DNA of 10,553 nt. Source: an uncultured Bacteroidota bacterium (GTDB lineage: Bacteria; Bacteroidota; Bacteroidia; Chitinophagales; Chitinophagaceae). The notes under the pieces were generated by a model, which saw only the letters and a list, made by a program, of their open reading frames with translations, did not search any database and was not told where the DNA came from. The stretch lies in NCBI GenBank assembly GCA_946479615.1, contig CAMLGR010000156.1, forward strand, positions 1 through 10,553, written 5' to 3'. This document shows positions 1 to 6,075 of this stretch, in pieces; position 1 is the first letter of the stretch, and each line of letters opens with the position of its first letter. The translations under genes were made by a program, and so were the position numbers.

Positions 1-1239
1 ATTTCCCACCACGCAAGCCAGGCATCTTTTTTTAGTGCAATACTCATTCTTCAATTCGATCATCGCCTGTGAATCGTATGCCGTTTTGTTCTCCATACCC
101 AATTCTACAAATCCTTTGGTAATGCTGTTTCGCTCCCCTGCTGTTTCCTCCAGCCATTGCAGGGCTTTACTTTTATATTTTTCTTCCTTGTGATAATGAC
201 CATACGCAAATAATACCGGTGCTACGGCATTGACGATAATAGTATCCACCATCACCGCACCCGTCTTTTTTAGTTTATAAGGAGAAAGCTCATCCGGCCG
301 GTAATGGTAATGCCAGTAGTCATTCGCTGTTACATCAAACCTTTCTTTGATCTCCTTTAAGGTACCAGCTTCTTTGATCGTTGAAAATAAATGCGCGGAC
401 TGATGGATCAGCATAGCCAGTTGTGCTAATCGTATAGTAGGGAAATTGCCGGGACGCATTCTTAAAAAATGAACAGGTAAACGAACAGGCAATAATTTTT
501 CCTTCTTCCGTAAAAATTCATACTCCCTCTTCAGGAGCCGCGGATATTCTTCCGCAAATTCTGCCTTCAGCAAACCTGCCTGTCCCAATAACAAGCTTTC
601 TAGTTGATGGATCTGGTTGCGATGCTTTGCCAATAACTTCAACGGAACCGATCTTGCCACTGCTTCAAAAGTCTCTGCATTGACTTTTACTCCGAAATTG
701 CGCGCCAGCAGCCACCAGAATGTTTCTTCCCAATGATAATTATTCTGCCGGAGGTATTCATAGACTTTTTCCGTCTTTCGCAACAACCGTTCCGCCAGTA
801 ACCGGTCTTTCCATGCTTTCCAACTGATATCTTTTACCCTATGAATACTTTTTTCGCAGGGAATAAAAGAAGCCGAACACATCAATTGCTCATATCGCTG
901 CAATAATATTTTTGGCACCCTGTCTTTCAATTCCAATACAGGCATACGGCTCTCCTTCCTGTCATTTTCCCATACTACGTGCAGCATTACATTTTTGTAA
1001 TTGTTATCATCCTGGTGATGATGCTTTTCCCAGCCCGAACCAAGGATATGCAGTTCTATCGTACCCGCCCATAATGTTTCCCCGATCCTGATCTTCGCAT
1101 CTAAAAAATCCGGCCCCTGGTCATAATTCGGCCGGCCGGGAGAAATGATATGAATCGCCTCCCCGGTTGTAGTGACCAACTGGTTCTTATTAAAAGAAAG
1201 GAATTGCCAGATGAACTGAAGAAGCCGTTCTGTGATCAC
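1..1239 (-). CDS. DUF2851 family protein, 3' end cut by window edge
   Basis: The frame is open from a GTG at 1239-1237 to the left edge and gives 413 residues without a stop. I recognise the family from the N-terminus VITERLLQFIWQF, the stretch PGRPNYDQGPDFLDAKIRIG, the segment WAGTIELHILGSGWEKHHH, and the cysteine-bearing end CTKKRCLACVVGN. DUF2851 proteins are common in Bacteroidota and have no established function. Family members end only a few residues after this CxxC-containing tail, so almost the whole protein is present. The start is inferred: an in-frame TGA at 1326-1324 limits extension, no ATG lies between it and the GTG, and the GTG falls where family members begin. No convincing ribosome binding site is visible. 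A weak TAACTTTA element lies at 1303-1310 on this strand. It may be read through from maf across a 236-base gap or from its own promoter. Confidence 0.85.
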   Translation of the reverse strand, partial: MITERLLQFIWQFLSFNKNQLVTTTGEAIHIISPGRPNYDQGPDFLDAKIRIGETLWAGTIELHILGSGWEKHHHQDDNNYKNVMLHVVWENDRKESRMPVLELKDRVPKILLQRYEQLMCSASFIPCEKSIHRVKDISWKAWKDRLLAERLLRKTEKVYEYLRQNNYHWEETFWWLLARNFGVKVNAETFEAVARSVPLKLLAKHRNQIHQLESLLLGQAGLLKAEFAEEYPRLLKREYEFLRKKEKLLPVRLPVHFLRMRPGNFPTIRLAQLAMLIHQSAHLFSTIKEAGTLKEIKERFDVTANDYWHYHYRPDELSPYKLKKTGAVMVDTIIVNAVAPVLFAYGHYHKEEKYKSKALQWLEETAGERNSITKGFVELGMENKTAYDSQAMIELKNEYCTKKRCLACVVGN

Positions 1240-1475
1240 TGAACCAGGTGCAGCGACAGATCGATCGCCTGAAGATGTAGTATCGTGTAAAGGTTTAATG
1301 ATTAAAGTTATCGCAGCCTCTAATCATAACCATGGGATTTTAAACAGTTTTTAATGTGAAAAAAACATCCCTTAAACGATAATTTCCGCCGTTGCTGGTA
1401 TTCAATCGTCAGACATCCCCTGCCTTAAACAATCATACCAACAACACATAAGTGTATGTGATAGCATCTTTTGAA
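1240..1475. other. Intergenic gap between maf and the DUF2851 gene
   Basis: No reading frame here looks like a gene. Just after the maf stop, on the minus strand, a short hairpin (CACATA, loop of four, TATGTG, 1445-1460) could be a weak terminator, but no real T-run follows it. A TAACTTTA element at 1303-1310 on the minus strand resembles a Bacteroidota -7 box, with no good -33 box at the expected distance. Confidence 0.4.
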
Positions 1476-2039
1476 TTACCTGAACCGTCCGAGTTGCTGC
1501 ACGACCCTGCTCACCGGTAGTCCCATGACATTATAGAAATCGCCCTTCACCGATTTGATACCAATAACTCCGATCCATTCCTGGATGGCATAAGCCCCTG
1601 CCTTATCAAACGGTTTGTATTTGTCAACATAAAATTCGATCTGCTCCGTTGTGATATCGTGAAATTCGACTTCGGTACTATCCGCAAACACAATTTCATC
1701 CGTCCCTCTTCTGATCACCACACCTGTTATCACCCGGTGCTTTTCTCCTGACAACGCCATTAAGATCGTAATCGCTTCTTCACGGTGAACAGGCTTTCCA
1801 ATGATATTATCATTCAGCACCACGATCGTATCCGCCGCTAATATGATCTCATCCTCCCTGCGCTGCGGTTGTATGGCCAATGCTTTGTTACGAGCAATAT
1901 AAACAGCGATATCTTCCGGTGTAAGACCGGGCGGAAAACGTTCATCCGTTTCTTTCACCACTATTTCAAAAGGTATTTCGGCCCACTCCAGCAATTGTTT
2001 GCGGCGCGGAGACTGCGAAGCAAGAATGATAGGATTCAT
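1476..2039 (-). CDS. maf: Maf family nucleotide pyrophosphatase (dTTP/UTP type)
   Basis: The 187-residue product matches the normal length of Maf proteins, cytoplasmic enzymes that hydrolyse non-canonical or excess nucleoside triphosphates to monophosphate and pyrophosphate. Visible signatures are ASQSPRRKQLL (residues 7-17), the catalytic aspartate in AADT (D70), GKP (81-83), SGEKHRVITGV (97-107), KAGAYAIQ (146-153) and the end VMGLPVSRVV. SPRR, ADT and KAGAYxIQ are as in E. coli YhdE (dTTP/UTP-specific); YceF (m7GTP-type) has SPWRR, SDQ and a different AGSFKSEG segment, so I infer the YhdE-type specificity. The frame stays open upstream to 2327, but that part overlaps the prenyltransferase gene and has no Maf character. 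The correct start is the ATG at 2039-2037, which shares the ATGA with the upstream stop and implies translational coupling. Confidence 0.95.
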   Translation of the reverse strand: MNPIILASQSPRRKQLLEWAEIPFEIVVKETDERFPPGLTPEDIAVYIARNKALAIQPQRREDEIILAADTIVVLNDNIIGKPVHREEAITILMALSGEKHRVITGVVIRRGTDEIVFADSTEVEFHDITTEQIEFYVDKYKPFDKAGAYAIQEWIGVIGIKSVKGDFYNVMGLPVSRVVQQLGRFR

Positions 2040-2968
2040 AAATAAAAATAAAAAAAGATCATCGAAAGAATACCGGTCAGCATTACGAATTTGGACTGAC
2101 TGCTTAGCGCATGATACTGCGGGGTGGTATTCGCCCTGAATAAGCGCAGCAGGATATTGATCAATGGAGCAATGATGAATAAGACACAATAAACAACCGC
2201 CCACCACCAGCGGAACTGTAAAATATAAATTTGTGTTACTGATAAAGTGATCACCAGGATCACCAACCAGATAGCCGTATATACTTTCGTTGTATTCACA
2301 CCCCATACGATCGGCATAGTACGGCAACCATACCTCGCATCTCCCGCCATATCCTCGATATCTTTTATCGCTTCTCTTACCAGTGAAATGATAAAAGCAA
2401 AACCGGCATACAAAAAAGCAAACCGGAATAATTTGGGCTGACTATGATGCTCGGGTGAAATAGCGCCTGCCACTGATATTTTGGTAAAAAAAAGTATCAG
2501 TATCGTCCACGCAGTCAGTAATGAAATAATAATATTCCCGATCAGTAGTTTTGCTTTGAACGTAGTGGAATAAAACCATAACAGCACTACGCAAAATACA
2601 TTCGCAAGGGCGAGGTACCATTTATGCGGAAATGGCAGCGCTATGATCGTGAACGCAATACCGGTAAAACTCAGCATAAAATGCCAGGCAATAGCCCAGC
2701 GCCGGCTGATCAGTTTTCCTACTACCATCTGCTCCGGCTTGTTCACCTCATCGATATTCATATCGAAATAATCATTAATGATATACCCCGCTGCCGCTAT
2801 AAATACAGAAGCCGCTACCAAAAAGATAAAACTGAATGTATCACGTTCGGGAATACTACCCCTGTACAACGGGTAGTAAATACAAAACTGGAACAGCGCC
2901 TGGGTGAGCGCAATAAAAAAGAGATTGGGCAGGCGGATCATCTTCAAAAAAGCTGCGATCAATCTCAT
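2036..2968 (-). CDS. UbiA-family prenyltransferase
   Basis: This is a 310-residue polytopic membrane protein, of usual UbiA-superfamily length, with about eight or nine hydrophobic segments. Both aspartate-rich motifs that bind Mg2+ and the prenyl diphosphate are present: N65-D66-x-x-D69-x-x-x-D73-x-x-N76 in the first cytoplasmic loop, and D203-x-x-D206-x-x-x-D210 after REAIK in the second. The YSTTFKAK segment (133-140) followed by GN is also typical. These enzymes move a polyprenyl group onto an aromatic or glycerophosphate acceptor. Bacteroidota members are often named geranylgeranylglycerol-phosphate geranylgeranyltransferase, but the acceptor cannot be read from sequence. The ATG at 2968-2966 starts MRLIAAFLKMIRLPN, which fits the family. 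The stop TGA (2038-2036) lies inside the maf start codon. Upstream is a 113-base gap with a heptamer repeat and a possible promoter. Confidence 0.9.
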   Translation of the reverse strand: MRLIAAFLKMIRLPNLFFIALTQALFQFCIYYPLYRGSIPERDTFSFIFLVAASVFIAAAGYIINDYFDMNIDEVNKPEQMVVGKLISRRWAIAWHFMLSFTGIAFTIIALPFPHKWYLALANVFCVVLLWFYSTTFKAKLLIGNIIISLLTAWTILILFFTKISVAGAISPEHHSQPKLFRFAFLYAGFAFIISLVREAIKDIEDMAGDARYGCRTMPIVWGVNTTKVYTAIWLVILVITLSVTQIYILQFRWWWAVVYCVLFIIAPLINILLRLFRANTTPQYHALSSQSKFVMLTGILSMIFFYFYL

Positions 2969-2982
2969 GAATAATTTTTTAG

Positions 2983-3013
2983 GAAAGATACTTTAATAAC
3001 AATGAAATACGAA
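2983..3013 (-). promoter_or_regulatory. Possible promoter for the prenyltransferase-maf pair
   Basis: Read on the minus strand, TTCG (3013-3010), 19 bases, then TATCTTTC (2990-2983) resembles the Bacteroidota pattern TTTG-N19-TAnnTTTG with one mismatch in each box. It would give a leader of only about 8-10 bases before the ATG at 2968. The -33 box falls inside the heptamer repeat. It is a weak call made by eye. Confidence 0.25.
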
Positions 3014-3031
3014 GTAAGAAGTACGAAAGCA
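3004..3031. repeat. Degenerate 7-base tandem repeat, GAARTAM type
   Basis: GAAATAC, GAAGTAA and GAAGTAC follow each other exactly in register (3004-3024), then a decayed GAAAGCA. They lie in the gap between the KdsC and prenyltransferase genes. Other gaps of this window carry different 7-base repeats. Confidence 0.6.
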
Positions 3032-3081
3032 ACAGTTGGATTTAGCAAGGAATGATGATCAGCGCGGAGATTAGTTCTTAC

Positions 3082-3600
3082 TTATCTGGATGCTACCGCT
3101 TCTCCATCATTCCACTGATCATTTACTCTTAACACTTTCTCGATCACATCACGTACACAACCCATTCCGCCTGCCAATGCTGAAATATAAACCGATACCT
3201 CCCTGATCTCCTCCACTGCATCGGCCGGGCAGCAGGGCAATCCTGTTATCAGCATCGCCGTTTTATCAGGTACATCATCCCCCATGTATAATAATTCTTC
3301 TTTTTTCAACGCATTTGCCGTCATAAAAGTGGATATGAATTTCTTCTTATCCAGTACCGACATATGAACATCCGTTACGCCCAGTTTAACCAGCCGCTGG
3401 GTAACCAATGGCGAATCAGCGCCGGATACCACCAGTACACGGTATCCTTTCTTAACAGCCAGTTGCAGCGCATAGCCATCCTTGATATTCATCCGCCTCG
3501 CCTGCACACCGTTTTCCAGCAGCCAGATCGTGCCATCGGTAAGCACACCATCGACATCGAAGATGAATGTGGTGATGTTTTTGAATAATGAAGTATTCAT
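3082..3600 (-). CDS. kdsC: KdsC-like HAD phosphatase (Kdo-8-phosphate phosphatase family)
   Basis: The 172-residue protein is a cap-less HAD hydrolase of the KdsC type, which acts as a tetramer and removes phosphate from 3-deoxy-D-manno-octulosonate 8-phosphate in the pathway for the inner core of lipopolysaccharide. Motif I is FIFDVDGVLTDG, with nucleophile D15 and acid/base D17. IKDGYALQLAVKKG (39-52) is the substrate loop typical of KdsC, motif II is VVSGAD with S59, a KKK lies at 85-87, and motif IV is MGDDVPD with D108 and D109. The end GGMGCVRDVIEKVL matches the KdsC tail that reaches into the next subunit. Close relatives in Bacteroidota act on KDN-9-phosphate, so the exact sugar acid is uncertain. 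The gene lies 98 bases downstream of iscX and 113 bases upstream of the prenyltransferase gene. Confidence 0.87.
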   Translation of the reverse strand: MNTSLFKNITTFIFDVDGVLTDGTIWLLENGVQARRMNIKDGYALQLAVKKGYRVLVVSGADSPLVTQRLVKLGVTDVHMSVLDKKKFISTFMTANALKKEELLYMGDDVPDKTAMLITGLPCCPADAVEEIREVSVYISALAGGMGCVRDVIEKVLRVNDQWNDGEAVASR

Positions 3601-3618
3601 TGAGATTTTAAAATTTTG

Positions 3619-3634
3619 TCCCGAAAATTCGGGA
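3619..3634. repeat. Perfect 16-base palindrome between iscX and the KdsC gene
   Basis: TCCCGAAAATTCGGGA is a 7-base inverted repeat around AA. On the minus strand it is followed by CAAAATTTT, so it could be a weak terminator for iscX or a processing site. A DNA-binding site or a dispersed palindrome is equally possible. Confidence 0.45.
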
Positions 3635-3660
3635 TTGGGAAGAGAAAGGATTTCAAAGAA

Positions 3661-3681
3661 AATTCATAATTCATAAATATG
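3661..3681. repeat. Short 7-base tandem repeat, AATTCAT type
   Basis: Two exact AATTCAT units (3661-3674) are followed by a diverged AAATATG, in the iscX-KdsC gap. It is short and AT-rich, so chance is possible. It is listed because the period of seven matches the repeats in two other gaps. Confidence 0.4.
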
Positions 3682-3698
3682 AACCAATGCCCTTCAAA

Positions 3699-3938
3699 TC
3701 ACTTCTGACTATCCCTCCACTCATACACCCACGCACTCTGGATCATTTCCAAATGTCCTTCGGTACTTTGCTCACGGGTGCCTTCAAACTGCGGAACCTG
3801 CAATACCCATTCCAACAGGTCGGGAAAACGAACACGATAGATCTTTCCTTCATTGAATTCATCGCCAAAACGCTCGTACAATTTCAGCGCAATATCTTCA
3901 TGATCGGCCCAGTTGATCGGCGGTTCAAACTGATTCAT
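3699..3938 (-). CDS. iscX: Fe-S assembly protein IscX
   Basis: This 79-residue acidic protein aligns by eye with E. coli IscX (YfhJ, 66 residues). INWADHEDIALKLYERFGDEF (8-28) matches the start LKWTDSREIGEALYD, VRFPDLLEWV (36-45) matches VRFTDMHQWI, and the end TEGHLEMIQSAWVYEW (59-74) matches NEKILEAILLVWLDE. IscX binds the cysteine desulfurase IscS and iron, acting as a modulator or adaptor in cluster assembly in the cytoplasm. The extra length is a few N-terminal residues, a slightly longer middle and a short tail. The gene starts 26 bases after the ferredoxin gene ends, on the same strand, which supports both the identification and co-transcription. No iscS, iscU or suf gene is in the window. 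Confidence 0.88.
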   Translation of the reverse strand: MNQFEPPINWADHEDIALKLYERFGDEFNEGKIYRVRFPDLLEWVLQVPQFEGTREQSTEGHLEMIQSAWVYEWRDSQK

Positions 3939-3964
3939 GTAATTCGTTTGGAATTTTTTACTTC

Positions 3965-4300
3965 TTATTCTCCTAAAAACTGTGTCTGGTCAGGCAACAT
4001 TATTTTGATACTACCTTTTCCTTCGAGTAATAAAGACTGGCAACCCAATCTCGAATTCAAACGCGGGTTCACCGCCCTGTCGATAAAATCTTCTTCCCTG
4101 TCGCTCAGTTCATCGATATATTCCATTCCTTCCGTAATATATAAATGACAAGTGGTACAGGCACACACACCACCGCAATTATGATGCAGTTCGATATCAT
4201 TCTTTAACGCGATCTCCAGCAGGGTCTGACCAGGCTCTGTATTCTCAAAAATGACAGGCTCCAACCCTTTTTGCTCAAAATTGAAATTGACAGTATACAT
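3965..4300 (-). CDS. fdx: [2Fe-2S] ferredoxin, adrenodoxin/ISC Fdx type
   Basis: The product has 111 residues, as usual for the family. Cluster ligands are C42, C48 and C51 in HHNCGGVCACTTCHLY (C-x5-C-x2-C) and C87 in RLGCQ. The extra C46 is also found in this family. CACTTC, then EGMEYIDELSDREEDFID, then RLGCQSLLLEG is characteristic of the ferredoxins that give electrons to iron-sulfur cluster assembly, as E. coli Fdx does. It acts in the cytoplasm and has no signal peptide. It starts 38 bases after the DUF2520 gene and is followed by iscX after 26 bases, which favours a role in cluster assembly over one with a particular oxygenase. The ATG at 4300-4298 opens MYTVNF, as expected for the first beta strand. 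Confidence 0.93.
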   Translation of the reverse strand: MYTVNFNFEQKGLEPVIFENTEPGQTLLEIALKNDIELHHNCGGVCACTTCHLYITEGMEYIDELSDREEDFIDRAVNPRLNSRLGCQSLLLEGKGSIKIMLPDQTQFLGE

Positions 4301-4338
4301 ACGGGCTGCAAAGTTAGGGAAAAAGCGATAGCAGTCAG

Positions 4339-5100
4339 TTACTTAGCAGCAGTGATACTATCAGATATCATCTTATAAATCTTCTGTAATTGCGGGTGCT
4401 GTTCCAGCAGCGCCAGGTGTTTTTTTATTGTTTCCTGGTCATGACGGGCCGCAGGCCCGGTCATCGTCTCTGAAGGTGAAGTTGTTTCCAGCCGCTGTGC
4501 CGTTTCTTCAATAAGCGGGATGAGTTCCCGGAAATCGATCCCTTCCTTTTTGCAATACGCTTCCGCGAGCGCATACAAATAATTGGTGAAATTATTAACG
4601 ACCACGGCTGCTACATGAAGTTTCAGCCTGTCATCAGATCCGGCTATTGCTACATGCGCGGGAGAAATTGAATACGCCAGTGCCTGCAATGTCTTATTGG
4701 CGATATCATCACTTCCATCGAAATAGATCGGTATACGCGGAAGATGCGCTGTTTCTTTACGCAGGCTTTGCAACGGATAAAATACGCCGTAATGATCGGT
4801 TACATTTTTTAGAATATCCTTATTCACCGATCCGGCTGTATGTGCGACGACCTTGCCTTTCAGTTTTAATTCAGTGATCACTTCTTTGATCGCATGATCC
4901 GAAACAGCAATGATATACACATCTGCCTGTTTATTTACCAGGCTCATATAATTGGCCGATTTGGTATCCCACTCATAAGCCAGTGCACTCGCCGCTTTCG
5001 CATTCCGGCTGACCACCTGCAGAATAGTATGTCCTGCTGCCTTGAATTTCCTTCCCAGCACCGAAGCTACATTTCCCGAACCGATAATAACGATGTCCAT
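4339..5100 (-). CDS. Rossmann-fold and DUF2520 domain protein (PanE/ProC-like)
   Basis: The protein has 253 residues. The N-terminal half is an NAD(P)-binding Rossmann domain: MDIVIIGSGNVASVLGRKF has the GxGxxA dinucleotide loop at 7-12, AVSDHAI lies at 65-71, and KVVAHTAGSV at 83-92. The C-terminal half is the helical DUF2520 domain, with FYPLQS (107-112), H162, NNFTN (169-173) and TGPAARHD (214-221). The layout resembles ketopantoate reductase and pyrroline-5-carboxylate reductase, so a small-molecule oxidoreductase is likely, but the substrate is unknown and I do not assign one. It is the first gene of the minus-strand run and is divergent from the GDSL gene across a 176-base gap. I found no good promoter box for it in that gap. 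Confidence 0.88.
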   Translation of the reverse strand: MDIVIIGSGNVASVLGRKFKAAGHTILQVVSRNAKAASALAYEWDTKSANYMSLVNKQADVYIIAVSDHAIKEVITELKLKGKVVAHTAGSVNKDILKNVTDHYGVFYPLQSLRKETAHLPRIPIYFDGSDDIANKTLQALAYSISPAHVAIAGSDDRLKLHVAAVVVNNFTNYLYALAEAYCKKEGIDFRELIPLIEETAQRLETTSPSETMTGPAARHDQETIKKHLALLEQHPQLQKIYKMISDSITAAK

Positions 5101-5159
5101 AGTAAACTGCGATAATTGCAGGATATGAAATTAATGTAAAATCCGGGGTTACTGAAGAA

Positions 5160-5194
5160 GATGTTAAGTTTTAGATTTTAAGTGTTAGGTGTAT
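5160..5194. repeat. Degenerate 7-base tandem repeat, RRTKTTA type
   Basis: GATGTTA, AGTTTTA, GATTTTA, AGTGTTA and a decayed GGTGTAT run in exact 7-base register. They lie in the divergent gap upstream of the GDSL gene. The same unit appears inverted at 5262-5275. Confidence 0.6.
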
Positions 5195-5275
5195 TACATC
5201 TTTATATTCAGTAGCAATCTTTTTGTATTACATGTCACAATAAGTATCTTTACGGATTTGTCTAACACCTGACAC
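5182..5275. repeat. Inverted repeat bracketing the GDSL promoter
   Basis: GTGTTAGGTGT (5182-5192) and ACACCTGACAC (5265-5275) are reverse complements at 10 of 11 positions. One arm lies about 30 bases upstream of the -33 box and the other ends at the base before the ATG. The arms belong to 7-base repeats (CTAACAC CTGACAC at 5262-5275). Operator function is possible but unproven. Confidence 0.45.
5222..5252 (+). promoter_or_regulatory. Bacteroidota-type promoter for the GDSL hydrolase gene
   Basis: TTTG (5222-5225), 19 bases, then TATCTTTA (5245-5252) fits the primary sigma factor pattern of this phylum, TTTG-N19-TAnnTTTG, with one mismatch at the last base. Transcription would start near 5259 and leave a leader of about 18 bases before the ATG at 5277. 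Confidence 0.5.
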
Positions 5276-5276
5276 A

Positions 5277-5873
5277 ATGCATACTTACCTCGCCCTGGGC
5301 GATTCCTATACCATCGGCGAACAGGTCTCAGCCTGGGATAATTTTCCTTCCCAGGTAATAAGTCTGCTGGAAAAAGACAACCTTCATTTCAATACACCTG
5401 ATATTATTGCCAAAACCGGATGGACTACCGATGAACTCAATGATGCCATCGGAAAAGCATCGATCCGGCAGACCTATGATTTTGTTACCTTATTAATAGG
5501 TGTCAATAATCAATACCGCGGAAGAACGGTCAACGAATATGCGCCGGAGTTTGAAGGATTATTAAAAGAAGCGATCCGTTTTGCAGGAAATGATACCAGT
5601 CATGTGATCGTACTTTCGATCCCTGACTGGGGCATTACACCCTTTGCCAAAGACAGGGATGTAGGAAAGATCACCGCCGAAATCGACGCCTACAATGCCG
5701 TCAACCGGCAGATCTCGGAAAAATTTAACGTACATTATATAGATATCACCGCGGGCACCCGGCTGGCTGCGAACGATCAATCGCTTTTAGCATCCGATGG
5801 CCTGCACCCCTCAGGCAAGGAATATGCGCGCTGGGCAACGAAAGTAGCGGCTGTGATCAGGTCCGTTTTATAA
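5277..5873 (+). CDS. SGNH/GDSL family hydrolase
   Basis: The protein has 198 residues and no signal peptide, so it should be cytoplasmic, similar in size to E. coli TesA without its leader. The SGNH blocks are readable in order: LALGDSY with nucleophile S10, AKTGWTT with G48, GVNNQY with N77 as oxyanion-hole asparagine, and SDGLHPSG with D174 and H177 completing the triad. Block III is GVNN instead of the usual GxND. Members are esterases, thioesterases or acetyl-hydrolases, and the substrate cannot be told from sequence. It is a single-gene unit: divergent from the DUF2520 gene, with its own promoter-like boxes and a hairpin plus T-run after the stop. The ATG at 5277 lies directly before the first conserved strand (YLALGDSY), so a longer start is unlikely. 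Confidence 0.92.
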   Translation: MHTYLALGDSYTIGEQVSAWDNFPSQVISLLEKDNLHFNTPDIIAKTGWTTDELNDAIGKASIRQTYDFVTLLIGVNNQYRGRTVNEYAPEFEGLLKEAIRFAGNDTSHVIVLSIPDWGITPFAKDRDVGKITAEIDAYNAVNRQISEKFNVHYIDITAGTRLAANDQSLLASDGLHPSGKEYARWATKVAAVIRSVL

Positions 5874-5885
5874 TAATTTCCGGGC

Positions 5886-5916
5886 CGGAACAAGTGAAAT
5901 TCCGCCGTATTTTTTT
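5886..5916 (+). terminator. Probable terminator of the GDSL gene
   Basis: CGGAA (5886-5890) pairs with TTCCG (5900-5904) across a 9-base loop, and a run of seven T (5910-5916) follows after five bases. The stem is short, but the position, 13 bases after the stop, fits. Confidence 0.4.
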
Positions 5917-6003
5917 GCGTTTTATACCCGTCTACAGGTGGGGTCAAACAGGGTGCTTTCATTAGTTTCTAGAAAAAATTATTATTCTTGTTCTAACTTG
6001 CAG

Positions 6004-6020
6004 CCGCTGAAAGCGGTTTT
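6004..6020 (+). terminator. Small hairpin with T-run upstream of topA
   Basis: CCGCT, loop GAA, AGCGG is followed by TTTT. It may be a second terminator for the GDSL gene or a leader hairpin of topA, whose start lies 55 bases downstream. Only five base pairs support it. I found no clear topA promoter in the 202-base gap. Confidence 0.25.
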
Positions 6021-6075
6021 CTTACTTGATACGATGCCGTTCTGACGCAACGTATTTTATAATTTTTGGAACAAT

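Noticed and set aside
1476..2327. A 283-codon open frame that would give Maf a 96-residue N-terminal extension.
   Set aside because: The extra part lies wholly inside the prenyltransferase gene in another frame and has no Maf features. The family motif starts right after the ATG at 2039.
2624..2974. Plus-strand 116-codon frame.
   Set aside because: It is antisense to the prenyltransferase gene, which has both full catalytic motifs, and shows no protein family character.
3687..4148. Plus-strand 153-codon frame.
   Set aside because: It crosses iscX and the ferredoxin gene in antisense, both of which are clearly coding on the minus strand.
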